Assembly: GCF_021032705.1 (NCBI RefSeq)
Contig: NZ_JAHVXI010000001.1
Span: 124,001 to 188,000, forward strand
DNA length: 64,000 nt
Reading direction: 5' to 3'
Origin: Psychroserpens luteolus
GTDB lineage: Bacteria; Bacteroidota; Bacteroidia; Flavobacteriales; Flavobacteriaceae
Positions 55,501-63,133 of the stretch are shown here, in pieces (positions within the stretch are counted from its first letter, which is position 1; each line of letters begins with the position of its first letter). Under the pieces are notes generated by a model, which worked only from the letters and a program-made list of their open reading frames with translations, was not told the origin of the DNA and searched no databases. Made by a program: the position numbers and the translations under genes.

Positions 55501-56867
55501 AATACTAAATCACAATTCAAAACAATTTTTATACTTCGTTTTCCTTCTTGCAATAGCAGCACTGGTGATGCCAATGCAAATCCTAATCTCGCTTTGGGAT
55601 AGTCTTCTGGTGTTTCTTTTCCCTCTAAAATGCACTTACTATATTTTGAACCTAATGTGGGCCAATTTTTCGGTTGATCGTCTTTAAAGTCCTTTTCCTT
55701 TCCATCAGCTTTTTTTGCTACTGGTGCCATATATACACCCTCAATAAATTTTGTAGTATTGCTATTTTCAATAGGATATAAAGACAATGTTCTTAAGTCG
55801 TTAACTTGTGCTTTATCTATAACAATTTCCTGATCCAAACCAAATTGTATATCTTGTTTGTTAAGGTCCTTCCCATCTTTTAATAACAAGTCCTTTTTTA
55901 ATAAGTAGGCGTCTTGATGATTTGCAACTTCAAACACAATATGAGCCATATCTGGAACAGCTTCTTTGGGAACCATTTTTAACACTTCCTCATAAAAGAA
56001 ATCTAAATGCTTCTTAGTTAATTCATTGATGTTGCCTTGAAAATGTTTAAATAGTTCTAGAAAAGCAAATAGTAATGCAATATGCGGCTCGTGCTTTTTT
56101 TGTAGTGATTCTTTTAAAGGGATTAAGCTTTCTTCAATATAGTCTGGAGCTGCAATTACAATATTTTGCATACCCGTTAAAACTTGATAAAATATGGTAT
56201 TCAATACGTCTCCTGCTTTTAAAAAAGCTTCTTTCTTCCCTTTTTTTACATACTTAATACATAAGTCCAATGCATATATCTCATCTACTTTTAACTGCCA
56301 TGGCATTTTTATAAAATCAATGAAATTCTTTTTTGTTATACACAAAAAATTAGCACTAGAATTATACAAACATATATATGATGCTATAGGCTCTAAGAAT
56401 GAGCTTTTAATGATTCCTACTAATGATTCGGTAAAACTATTCTCATTATATTCAACCGATTTATATAGTAATGTTATAGGAGTAATAATTTTATTAAATA
56501 TAAAATTGAACAGTGATTCTAGAGATTCCTTTGAAGGATTTGCCTCTAACTCCTCATATAAGAGGAGAAATTGAGTCTCTAATTTGTCAATTGATGTTTT
56601 ACTTAAAATTGCGAGTTGAAAAGGAAGGCTATCTTCAAAAAATAATGACCACGTATTTAATTCCTGAGATTCGCCATCTGTTTCCGTTTTTTTATACTGA
56701 TAGAAATTAATCTGTCTTGCATAGTTATTAATTAAGTACAATCGATCGGCCAAAGTTTTTCCATCAATAGGAGCAGCATCTGTTCCTAAAGCCTGAATCA
56801 CTCTATTTCTTTGGCTAGTTCCAGTTCTATTTTTTAATGGATGTGCTATGTTTGACGGATTTTTCAT
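52506..56867 (-). CDS. Large eCIS baseplate J-like protein (Afp11-like)
   Basis: Wedge-type baseplate component of 1453 residues. The C-terminal part has the recognisable eCIS baseplate J block, HFYTRVSEHLKHKGRALMLNDYEKIVLEGFPEIYKAKC (about 1215-1255). VTISVRLHRGKSDDFYKQKLKDDIHLFLAPW and FGQAVLFSDIVGFVEQLEYVDFI follow, typical of gpJ-fold proteins. The N-terminal half is a long unassigned region, and a helical insert rich in heptads lies at about 845-1000. The gene sits between the gp25-like and Afp12-like genes, the standard eCIS order. Confidence 0.88.
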   Translation of the reverse strand: MKNPSNIAHPLKNRTGTSQRNRVIQALGTDAAPIDGKTLADRLYLINNYARQINFYQYKKTETDGESQELNTWSLFFEDSLPFQLAILSKTSIDKLETQFLLLYEELEANPSKESLESLFNFIFNKIITPITLLYKSVEYNENSFTESLVGIIKSSFLEPIASYICLYNSSANFLCITKKNFIDFIKMPWQLKVDEIYALDLCIKYVKKGKKEAFLKAGDVLNTIFYQVLTGMQNIVIAAPDYIEESLIPLKESLQKKHEPHIALLFAFLELFKHFQGNINELTKKHLDFFYEEVLKMVPKEAVPDMAHIVFEVANHQDAYLLKKDLLLKDGKDLNKQDIQFGLDQEIVIDKAQVNDLRTLSLYPIENSNTTKFIEGVYMAPVAKKADGKEKDFKDDQPKNWPTLGSKYSKCILEGKETPEDYPKARLGFALASPVLLLQEGKRSIKIVLNCDLVFQNDEERESITSCLPAFITASNNNVEPLFKIWFSGEKEWIQATPTIIAKNPSGKIEFEINVTLMPEIEPVTFFDETVLNEKLNLKESQPVVKIELNEDIEIECDIPSSDINCCLRKKDIESPQNKISPYNFLKCLKLVDADIDVKVCGVKNLIVQNDEGTLDIKSQLFPFGLRPEVPGFDPMNQLEPPEGTPTCKDNTDDNNASCFGSSFYIGSKEVLFKKWDSIRVNLEWKDKPDSFNDYYKAYLKKEKDLDVTTDISKLGLDEDDFRLRIGKLKDGTWNNLSKIKLFEKTVDAFGDLTCDTTVYGWEVENKGVNSFIDYNQPIDLFKNSLNGFLRFTLANQDFLHKEYPFVLARQMLAYANTEANGGKKLTDAIYIEESGKTVIHPFLDFSLVIEEVLTDLSDELQKIHDAVEAAIEFLQDDTALLASVENVKTQLTTISTSITTFLGNPFDLGAITTFLTNLGSSIHNLTIGNGAANQAFGDVVDFIANALLELRLDGEALDTYILNLKTSFDNFYVILDNSNILKFFNTNAYQALIPNEPWTPIIKNLYIDYSASAEKNNMDIIHLYPYENTSKHEDIEQSPTLFPYFDAEGTLFIGIENITKGGNLSILFQLAEATANSELDRAQVDWAYLSENKWKPLAYDFDIISDETDGFTVSGIVTIAVPDDINNNGNTIMPDPLYWIRASSPKNVKATAEIIGVHTQAVKTSARFSELSDKSRLENELKPGSISKLVEGDFNVKKVEQIYPAFGGRKPEANGHFYTRVSEHLKHKGRALMLNDYEKIVLEGFPEIYKAKCITHTMGLSAISYERDLEIAPGYVVLTVIPDLTKLKSGNLQEPKVPISLLEKIGDHIRIRTSPFARLKVMNPRFEYVDVTISVRLHRGKSDDFYKQKLKDDIHLFLAPWSLGDSEKLAFGQAVLFSDIVGFVEQLEYVDFISELDLVGPCGQTGSIIKPLTARSVLTGGTLCVDTDKEECPEDNECIDKEPIILINHIN

Positions 56868-56884
56868 TTACTTAATTGTTCTTT

Positions 56885-57307
56885 TTATATCCTTTGATCG
56901 GCTTCTCTTAAATAAAAATCATACACATAGTTATACCGTGTATTTGTGCCCTCAATTTCATAGTGAATATCAATCTTCAGAAAGCCTTCGATTAAATCAA
57001 AGGAGTCCTCCTGGGTTATGTCTATTCTTTCTAGACTAATTCTAGGTTCAAAAAAGAGTATAGCTCTTTCAACTAAATCCTTTATAAAACCGATAAAGGC
57101 ATTATCCATACTCTCAAATTGATAATCTCTTAAGTTGCAACCATAATCGGGTTGCATAACACGTTCGCCAAAACTTGTTGAAAGTAAAATTTCAAGGCTT
57201 TGTTCTATATCTTTTTCGGCACTAACCATAGTCACAGTTTTACTGTCGCTATCAAATGTTGGTGGAAATGACCAACCTGTTCCTAAATATGCTTTGTCAT
57301 TATTCAT
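56885..57307 (-). CDS. eCIS baseplate protein, gp25/GPW family (Afp9-like)
   Basis: Baseplate wedge subunit with a lysozyme-like gp25 fold, 140 residues. It shows LGTGWSFPPTF at the start, EKDIEQSLEILLSTSFGERVMQPDYGCNLRDYQFE in the middle and ERAILFFEPRISLERIDI, the normal GPW/gp25 pattern. In related systems it links the central hub to the sheath. The gene begins 2 bases before the PAAR stop and precedes the baseplate J-like gene. Confidence 0.93.
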   Translation of the reverse strand: MNNDKAYLGTGWSFPPTFDSDSKTVTMVSAEKDIEQSLEILLSTSFGERVMQPDYGCNLRDYQFESMDNAFIGFIKDLVERAILFFEPRISLERIDITQEDSFDLIEGFLKIDIHYEIEGTNTRYNYVYDFYLREADQRI

Positions 57308-57308
57308 A

Positions 57309-57599
57309 TTATCCTCCTATCATTACTGTTGGAAATCCTTGCACGATGTTTCCTCCATGTGATGTCATGTCGCCCATTCTTACTGCAGGACTTCCTCCAA
57401 TAAAAACAGTAGATGACCCTTTTACTATAGTATCTGGAGGGCCAACACACACGCACATATCTCCAACTACAGCAGCTGGTTGCCCTCCAATTAAAACATT
57501 GGGCTTTGCTGGTCCAACAATTGGTCCTCCGACATGTGGCACTGGTCCATTAAACATTGGACACACATGCATATCTCCTAATCTTGCTGCTGCTCCCAT
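57309..57599 (-). CDS. PAAR-domain spike tip protein (Afp10-like)
   Basis: Small metal-binding cone that caps the VgrG spike, 96 residues. Repeated Gly-Asp-Met and IGG turns are typical of PAAR: RLGDMHVCP (His11, Cys13), PHVGGPI (His22), VLIGGQPAAVVGDMCVC (Cys49, Cys51), VFIGGSPAVRMGDMTSHGG. These His and Cys residues are positioned to hold one metal ion. It is bare, with no C-terminal toxin domain. It lies 10 bases after VgrG and directly before gp25. Confidence 0.94.
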   Translation of the reverse strand: MGAAARLGDMHVCPMFNGPVPHVGGPIVGPAKPNVLIGGQPAAVVGDMCVCVGPPDTIVKGSSTVFIGGSPAVRMGDMTSHGGNIVQGFPTVMIGG

Positions 57600-57609
57600 A
57601 ACATTCGTT

Positions 57610-59397
57610 CTAATTTATGTTAACTAAAGATCCTTTGATCTCTGTAATTCCATCTGATGAAAACTTCGCAGTTGCCCCCTTCATTTCTATACTTGCATTG
57701 GCCTTGGCCTCTATTTGCATCGCACTTAATTTCATTTCCATTCCTGCTTTTATATCTACTTTACCCGAGGCTTCAATTTTTATATCTCCTGGGCTATTTA
57801 TTTCTATACCCGATGAATCCATTTTTGTTAGATTCCCATTCTGATCTTCAATTGTTATTGAGGTTGTATCTTCGTCTAATTTGATACTATTACCTGCTGG
57901 TGTATCAATCACTATCGTTTTGGTGTCATCATTAAAATAAACCCTCAAATTGGATCTGGTTACAAACCCCTTTTCATGATTATCATCTTGTGCATTAATC
58001 GGTGCGGGTTTTGCACTACTATTGAGCATTCCCAATACAACAGCTTCTCTAGGATCATCATTTAAAAAACCTACGATAACCTCATCTTCTATTTCTGGCA
58101 AGAAAAATGACCCTCTACCTCCATTGACATCACCATTACCAGCGTCTAATGTGGCTACTCTTGCCCATACTCCTCTTGCAGAGTTATCTATAATTGGTAA
58201 TCTTACCAGTATTCTATTTTCCCCTTCTGGATCATCTTGCAACTGAACAACTTTTCCTATTTGCAAACCATTAATAGCTGGCACTAATCCTGCAGCAGGC
58301 ACATCTGTTATATTCTTATGAACATGTGAAAAGCAGTCTTCTTTTAAACCAAATTGCGCCTGTGTATACCATGATCCATTATAAACATCATGCCTAATAG
58401 CTGAAACAAAAGCATTACCAGTAAACCTCTCGCCAACACCTTGTAATCCTATTAATTGACTTGGCTTTATAGCTCCAAATCCAATAAATTTAGCACGCCC
58501 TTGTATTTTTGAAAGTCGACTAATCTGCATCAAAGATTTTGTCCATTCTTGCAACTCTTCTTCAATCGCCTGACCTGTGTGTCTGAGTTCAAATTTTTCG
58601 GGACTTATTAATTCAGCTAAATCTTCTCCACTTACGTTTCCTAGTTCGTTAATTGGCACACTGTCGGTTACATGTTCAAACATATTTTGCCCAGCATAAT
58701 CCCATGATTTAGCCTCAACCGATGTCCACTGACTTCTAGAATCCATTTCGGCCTCAAAATCGATAAGTGTTGATCCAAATAAAACAGAAAGAGCAGGATC
58801 TACATTTGTAACTGGAGATTTGATGTTAATTACACCGTCATCAACAACTACTAATTTACCATTGGCTTCAGCTCTTAGTAATAAAAAATCCCAATCTGTA
58901 CAGTGATGCTGTACCATTTCTAAATGACTAATAGTAGTCTCTTCTACATCATGACTTAAAGACGGATATCTGTCTATAATCTGTTCCATAATTTCACTGT
59001 CTTTCAATTCTTCATAATAAAAATTATGCCTTCCTAATGTCATTTTTACGACCTCATCTCTACAATCTAATATCAAATGAGTTTCACCACTTTCTTTAAC
59101 TTTAATACCATGTTTAACTATTATTCCTTTAAATAGTAGATCATTTTCTCCATCTCGACCTGTTTTTATTGCTATTGACTTACCTGGTAAAAATTCTTCT
59201 TCTTCACTTATTTTAAAGCTCTCATCTGCAGAATCTCCATCTTTTAAAACAATTTTAGCTGTTGGAATTTTATTTACCTCTTTAACTATTGAAATTGAAA
59301 TTACCTGATAGCCTGGATCAACTAATTGTTCGTTAATCAAGATGTCAAACGTTGCTACATTATATGAGGCCTCTACAGGTATTTCTCTATTTTTCAT
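57610..59397 (-). CDS. VgrG-like central spike protein (Afp8-like)
   Basis: Trimeric hub and spike of the injection machine, 595 residues. The N-terminal gp27-like (phage GPD) part covers about 1-365. The gp5-type OB domain, about 380-460 (GKVVQLQDDPEGENRILVRLP ... DEVIVGFLNDDPREAVVLGML), follows. The C-terminal half turns into a beta-helix of short repeats (SGIEINSPGDIKIEASGKVDIKAGMEMKLSAMQIEAKA). The lack of any extra C-terminal domain means the spike itself does not carry a toxin. It sits between the LysM and PAAR genes. Confidence 0.94.
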   Translation of the reverse strand: MKNREIPVEASYNVATFDILINEQLVDPGYQVISISIVKEVNKIPTAKIVLKDGDSADESFKISEEEEFLPGKSIAIKTGRDGENDLLFKGIIVKHGIKVKESGETHLILDCRDEVVKMTLGRHNFYYEELKDSEIMEQIIDRYPSLSHDVEETTISHLEMVQHHCTDWDFLLLRAEANGKLVVVDDGVINIKSPVTNVDPALSVLFGSTLIDFEAEMDSRSQWTSVEAKSWDYAGQNMFEHVTDSVPINELGNVSGEDLAELISPEKFELRHTGQAIEEELQEWTKSLMQISRLSKIQGRAKFIGFGAIKPSQLIGLQGVGERFTGNAFVSAIRHDVYNGSWYTQAQFGLKEDCFSHVHKNITDVPAAGLVPAINGLQIGKVVQLQDDPEGENRILVRLPIIDNSARGVWARVATLDAGNGDVNGGRGSFFLPEIEDEVIVGFLNDDPREAVVLGMLNSSAKPAPINAQDDNHEKGFVTRSNLRVYFNDDTKTIVIDTPAGNSIKLDEDTTSITIEDQNGNLTKMDSSGIEINSPGDIKIEASGKVDIKAGMEMKLSAMQIEAKANASIEMKGATAKFSSDGITEIKGSLVNIN

Positions 59398-59398
59398 A

Positions 59399-60103
59399 CT
59401 ATTCAGCTGTTTTTACAAGAGGTGGAAAAACCAACGTTACTCCTGGTTTTATTTTTCTGAAAGTTGTTAAACCATTAGCTCTGGCTATTTGAGTTATATA
59501 CTTCGGGTCTTTATAGATTTGGTGTGTCATCCAATCTAATCTATCACCTGCTTTTACTTGTTTAACATGTGTCAAATCGGGTGATTTTTTACATTCCCTA
59601 GCCACCCTCTCTTTTTGAGATAGATACTCTAAAAAAGTAGCACTAACTTTTATTCGTAGAGGATCTCCATTAGGTTTAAATAATGTGTAATTTAATGCGA
59701 GATCTGTTAAAACACAGGTAAATACCAGCGTTCCCCAATGAATTTTTAAAAAATTTGGACGGTGTATTCCACAGTTCATTTTATACACGGTATTCATTAG
59801 GGCGTTTAATTCATCTTTGACAAACTGTTTTCCTGCAATAGGTTTGTATCCTTGAATAGAGTTTGTCTCATCTAGTACAAAATCAAGTTTGAGTACCTCT
59901 GGTTCAGTTCCTCTGTAGTCTGGATTAGTACCTTGATTACCCTGGCCTTGTTGTCGATTTAATGTTACTTTTAAGTTTCGGTTAAAACTTTCTGGGTTAA
60001 CAGGCAAAGCAATGGGATCTGGACTTGTAGAGGATTTTATTTTAAATTCCTCATCATCATAAGCATGAATTAAAACCTTTACTAATTTTCCTGACTCATT
60101 CAT
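59399..60103 (-). CDS. LysM-domain adaptor between tube and spike (Afp7-like)
   Basis: Cytoplasm-assembled baseplate adaptor, 234 residues. The N-terminal part carries the eCIS/gp53-like signature IALPVNPESFNRNLKV and YRGTEPEVLKLDFVLDET. The C-terminus (about 180-232) has one LysM module, VKAGDRLDWMTHQIYKDPKYITQIARANGL ... KPGVTLVFPP. Despite the LysM it has no signal peptide, in line with a structural role. Its start codon overlaps the stop of the small DUF5908-like gene by one base. Confidence 0.92.
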   Translation of the reverse strand: MNESGKLVKVLIHAYDDEEFKIKSSTSPDPIALPVNPESFNRNLKVTLNRQQGQGNQGTNPDYRGTEPEVLKLDFVLDETNSIQGYKPIAGKQFVKDELNALMNTVYKMNCGIHRPNFLKIHWGTLVFTCVLTDLALNYTLFKPNGDPLRIKVSATFLEYLSQKERVARECKKSPDLTHVKQVKAGDRLDWMTHQIYKDPKYITQIARANGLTTFRKIKPGVTLVFPPLVKTAE

Positions 60104-60267
60104 TATCTTTCTGACTTTTCCTTTATTATACTAAGTACTTTTTCTACAATTTCATTAATAGTAGATTCATCACTTGTACTACCACTAGCATCACTATTTG
60201 AACTAGAACTACTCTTTTCATCTCCTACAGAAGCTTTTATAACTAATTCTCTAATTTCTAAAGGCAT
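60103..60267 (-). CDS. DUF5908-like small eCIS protein (54 aa)
   Basis: A short gene read from the ATG at 60265-60267 to the TAA at 60103-60105. The 54-residue product begins MPLEIRELVIKASVGDEK, matching the N-terminal pattern of the DUF5908 proteins found in eCIS loci between tube and LysM genes. A Ser-rich linker and an amphipathic helix (INEIVEKVLSIIKEKSER) follow. It is 3 bases after the second tube gene and overlaps the LysM start by one base, so it is translationally coupled. It corresponds in place to Afp6. Function unknown; a small assembly factor or tube-adaptor part is plausible. Confidence 0.88.
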   Translation of the reverse strand: MPLEIRELVIKASVGDEKSSSSSNSDASGSTSDESTINEIVEKVLSIIKEKSER

Positions 60268-60270
60268 TTT

Positions 60271-60735
60271 TTATTCTTTTTTAGGTGTTAGTTTGAAATA
60301 ATTATAATTAAGTTCTAAGGTTTCTATTAGCACCTCACCTCTTTCGGCATTAAACTCTCCTATTTTCCAACTTACTGGCCATACATGTGAAAGCTGCCAT
60401 TGCATTAGTGGTTTAGCTTCTTGATCTAGCAGCTGTACATTAACGACTTTGAGAGGGTTTATTATCTTGTTTTGAAAGGCTTCTTGACACCAGGTAGACA
60501 GCTTAGAATCTTTGGGTTTTATGATTCCTCTTTTTAGAGTTAAAGTTGTATACTTAGTGCGTCCAGGCATTTGATGCTCAAACCGATTCTCACCACCTTC
60601 TTTCAATGCTTCTTTTTCTATTTGTACATCTAAACCAGTGACAGACTGAAAGCTAACATCTGTGCCATCTGTACCTGAAAGACCCTCAAAAATTACTTTA
60701 AAGTAAAACCCTACTATTTGATGCGTACTTTTCAT
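60271..60735 (-). CDS. eCIS tube protein, second (Afp5-like)
   Basis: Inner-tube subunit of gp19 fold, 154 residues. It shows VGFYFKVIFEG, FQSVTGLDVQIEKE, GGENRFEHQMPGRTKYTTLTLKRGI and the C-terminal EVLIETLELNYNYFKL. Compared with the first tube protein it keeps the same length but differs in sequence, as Afp5 does from Afp1; the second copy usually forms the layer that joins the tube to the hub. It is 8 bases after the first tube gene. Confidence 0.93.
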   Translation of the reverse strand: MKSTHQIVGFYFKVIFEGLSGTDGTDVSFQSVTGLDVQIEKEALKEGGENRFEHQMPGRTKYTTLTLKRGIIKPKDSKLSTWCQEAFQNKIINPLKVVNVQLLDQEAKPLMQWQLSHVWPVSWKIGEFNAERGEVLIETLELNYNYFKLTPKKE

Positions 60736-60743
60736 AAAAATTA

Positions 60744-61217
60744 CTATCCTTTTGCTTCAAGAATGGTTAGGCCTTCGTGCACAAGTTCCATAGTTTCAAT
60801 CGCAACCTCATTGGCGTCTGCTTTTAAATCTGTAGATTGTACTTTACTAGGCCATGCATTTTCTAAAACCCATGTAATTATTGCCTTATGGTTTTCATCT
60901 AACAAGCTAATCGTAACAGCTCTTCTAAATTTAGATCTTGTACTGTTACCCTCTTGGAAGTAATATGTTTTTTGCCATTCTTTATAAAAGTCGAAGTCGC
61001 CTTGAAACGTACCTCTTTTAAGTGTTACATTACTATACTTGGTGAGTCCAGGCTGTTTTGTTGTACTTAATTTTACATTGTCACCTTCTCTATATTCTAT
61101 CACTTCTGTTTCGAAATCTAATCCGCTTACTTCTGTAAATCCAATACGAAATTTATCGCCCCATTCTACTTTAAAATGAAACTTTGGTAGTGGATAATCT
61201 ATTTTTTTTTCTGCCAT
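60744..61217 (-). CDS. eCIS tube protein, first (Afp1-like)
   Basis: Main inner-tube subunit of gp19 fold, 157 residues: PKFHFKVEWGDKFRIGFTEVSGLDFETEVIEYREGD, QPGLTKYSNVTLKRGTF and ATNEV-type end (here ANEVAIETMELVHEGL). Length and motif order are normal for eCIS tube proteins. It is encoded after the two Cys-rich proteins and not directly before the sheath gene, which is unusual for Afp-type order. Confidence 0.93.
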   Translation of the reverse strand: MAEKKIDYPLPKFHFKVEWGDKFRIGFTEVSGLDFETEVIEYREGDNVKLSTTKQPGLTKYSNVTLKRGTFQGDFDFYKEWQKTYYFQEGNSTRSKFRRAVTISLLDENHKAIITWVLENAWPSKVQSTDLKADANEVAIETMELVHEGLTILEAKG

Positions 61218-61244
61218 GATATTATTTTTTTATTGTTTTTAATT

Positions 61245-62162
61245 TTATTTGCCTTCTGCAGCTTTTGCCGCTTTTATTGCTTCTGCTAGACTATTTTTTC
61301 TTGATAGAGCATCATCGCTTTTCTTTTTCTTTTTTGTCCAATCCTCTTTAAACTTATCAGTTTTAACAATTGCAATATCTAGGTTACTTTTTGTATTTTT
61401 AAAGTAATCGCTTTTATCAATTGGCATTGTTGGTTGAGGCTTTTTAGCTTGTGCATCACAAGGGTAAGATTCAGAATCATCGTCATCTGAAGAGCAACTA
61501 GCTTCCTCTTTTATACTACCGTTAAATTCATCTAAGATTTTCTTCAGTTTAAAACGTAACCCTTGTTCATCACAGATATATGCAAAAAGGAGATTGGCGC
61601 ATTTGAGTGCGTCTATAAGCTTACATAAGAGATCATCTTGGAGTTCGCACACCATTTTAATTTTCTCTTCGTAAACTTTCACACAATTAATAGCGGTTTC
61701 TTTGTCTTGGTCTTTGACGTCTTTAACACAATTTATTTCTTTAATTAGTTTGGCAATAAGGACTTTAAGCTGATCTTCCCCATTTTCATAGGTATACAAA
61801 AGATCAAAAATTGATTTCACTTGACAAAGCAGTTTTTCTAAAGCCTTACTGGTACATTCTGCATTTTTACAAACCTCTATAACTTGCCCATGAAAGAATT
61901 CAAGTTCAATAACAATGTTATCGGCTTTTTCGTTTGACTTTTCGATGAGATCTAACCATTTGGTTAATTTATCTCTCCAATTATAGGAATTGTCATACTT
62001 TTCTTTTGCTTTATCTGATTCTGCAGACTTCTCGCTATAATCATTACTTGCATCTGTTAATTGCTCTTCCCACTGTGTTAAGCAATTTTTATCACCATTA
62101 CCTCCGTTGCTTTGGTCATCTTCGCAACAGATTTTGTCGTTCAAAAATTTTATCATGCCCAT
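61245..62162 (-). CDS. Cys-rich helical protein of unknown function in the eCIS operon (second of pair)
   Basis: Protein of 305 residues that I do not recognise. It is mostly charged alpha-helix, with about 14 Cys residues spread through the chain (CCEDD near the start, then isolated VCK, LCQ, NCV, VCE, LCK, ICD sites) and a Lys/Ala-rich coiled end. It has no signal peptide and no membrane segment. It lies between the sheath and tube genes with 27 bases before the first tube gene, and is paired with a neighbour of almost the same size and Cys content. A structural or chaperone role in the particle is possible; nothing in the sequence proves it. Confidence 0.75.
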   Translation of the reverse strand: MGMIKFLNDKICCEDDQSNGGNGDKNCLTQWEEQLTDASNDYSEKSAESDKAKEKYDNSYNWRDKLTKWLDLIEKSNEKADNIVIELEFFHGQVIEVCKNAECTSKALEKLLCQVKSIFDLLYTYENGEDQLKVLIAKLIKEINCVKDVKDQDKETAINCVKVYEEKIKMVCELQDDLLCKLIDALKCANLLFAYICDEQGLRFKLKKILDEFNGSIKEEASCSSDDDDSESYPCDAQAKKPQPTMPIDKSDYFKNTKSNLDIAIVKTDKFKEDWTKKKKKSDDALSRKNSLAEAIKAAKAAEGK

Positions 62163-62180
62163 AGTTCTATTTTTTATTTA

Positions 62181-63095
62181 TTAATCTTTATCTACGCTTT
62201 GTTGCTTATTTTTTCCAGAATAATGGTCATCGTCATCGCAATCACCTTCATCTGCACATTCACATAGAATATCTAAATCGTCTTCTTTACATTCTCCTTC
62301 ACAAATAAATATTCGAGTGTTTTTTAATCCTTCACTTTTACTTCCTTCTGCAAGCATTGTACAGCTAACTTCTGCTAATTCTTCTACAATTACATTTAAT
62401 TCATCGCGATAGGTGATCACATCTTTTTCGGTAGTTTTTATATTTTCAGTGATACAGTCATTTAGTATTTTCATGGTGTCCATAAGCTTAGTTGCAAAAC
62501 TTTTAAGACCACCTGTATTTGTAAATGTTTGTATTCCCGCAATATTAACTACACTATTAAATGCATTTTGTCCTTTACACGCTAATTCGGAAGTTTTATC
62601 AGTTATATCACCTAGTGTTCTAGAGACATCTTTAACTTCTTTAGCGACGCTAGAACCTTTACTCCCCTTACCTCTTTTAGGCTTAGGAATAATGCATTCT
62701 TTTACGCAATTAACCATAACACAAGCGGCATCATTCGCTTCATTTATTTTGACTCGCAAATCATTAATAAGTTTTGAAGATTCATTTATAAGCTTTTCAA
62801 GGTCATCATCTTTTTTACAATAATCATCAACACTTTTTTGAATAATCCCTGCCTTCGTGTAGTTTTTTAAAACTATACAACTCATTAAATCTTGATATAG
62901 ATTATGAGTTTCTTCTGCTTTATTAAGACAGCATATTTTATAACCACGAGAGCTTTCTTTAGACTCTCTTTTTGTGTCATTAGCTTTATATAAACTATCT
63001 GCAGCTTTTTTCTCGTTTTTGATATATTTCAGCTTTTCACAAATCTTTTTTTCAGGATTTTGCAAATCGCTATCATTACCATTTGTATTTGCCAT
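62181..63095 (-). CDS. Cys-rich helical protein of unknown function in the eCIS operon (first of pair)
   Basis: Protein of 304 residues, no recognised family. It is helical and charged with about 16 Cys, including ICCL near 55, NCVKEC near 130 and a Cys/Asp-rich end, FICEGECKEDDLDILCECADEGDCDDDD. A Lys/Gly basic stretch (KPKRGKGSKG) lies near the middle. It is not exported. The gene lies 38 bases after the sheath and 18 bases before the paired Cys-rich gene. The acidic Cys-rich end could bind metal; this is a guess. Confidence 0.75.
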   Translation of the reverse strand: MANTNGNDSDLQNPEKKICEKLKYIKNEKKAADSLYKANDTKRESKESSRGYKICCLNKAEETHNLYQDLMSCIVLKNYTKAGIIQKSVDDYCKKDDDLEKLINESSKLINDLRVKINEANDAACVMVNCVKECIIPKPKRGKGSKGSSVAKEVKDVSRTLGDITDKTSELACKGQNAFNSVVNIAGIQTFTNTGGLKSFATKLMDTMKILNDCITENIKTTEKDVITYRDELNVIVEELAEVSCTMLAEGSKSEGLKNTRIFICEGECKEDDLDILCECADEGDCDDDDHYSGKNKQQSVDKD

Positions 63096-63133
63096 TTTAC
63101 TATTGTTTTAAATTTATTTATCGTCTTTTAATA

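Noticed and set aside
57256-57627. Plus-strand frame of 123 codons across the PAAR gene
   Set aside because: It is the antisense of the glycine-rich PAAR repeats (gives Pro/Thr-rich text); the PAAR reading has clear family motifs and correct operon spacing.
57610-59397. Idea that the VgrG-like protein carries a toxin extension
   Set aside because: After the beta-helix repeats the protein ends with no extra domain; cargo must be elsewhere.
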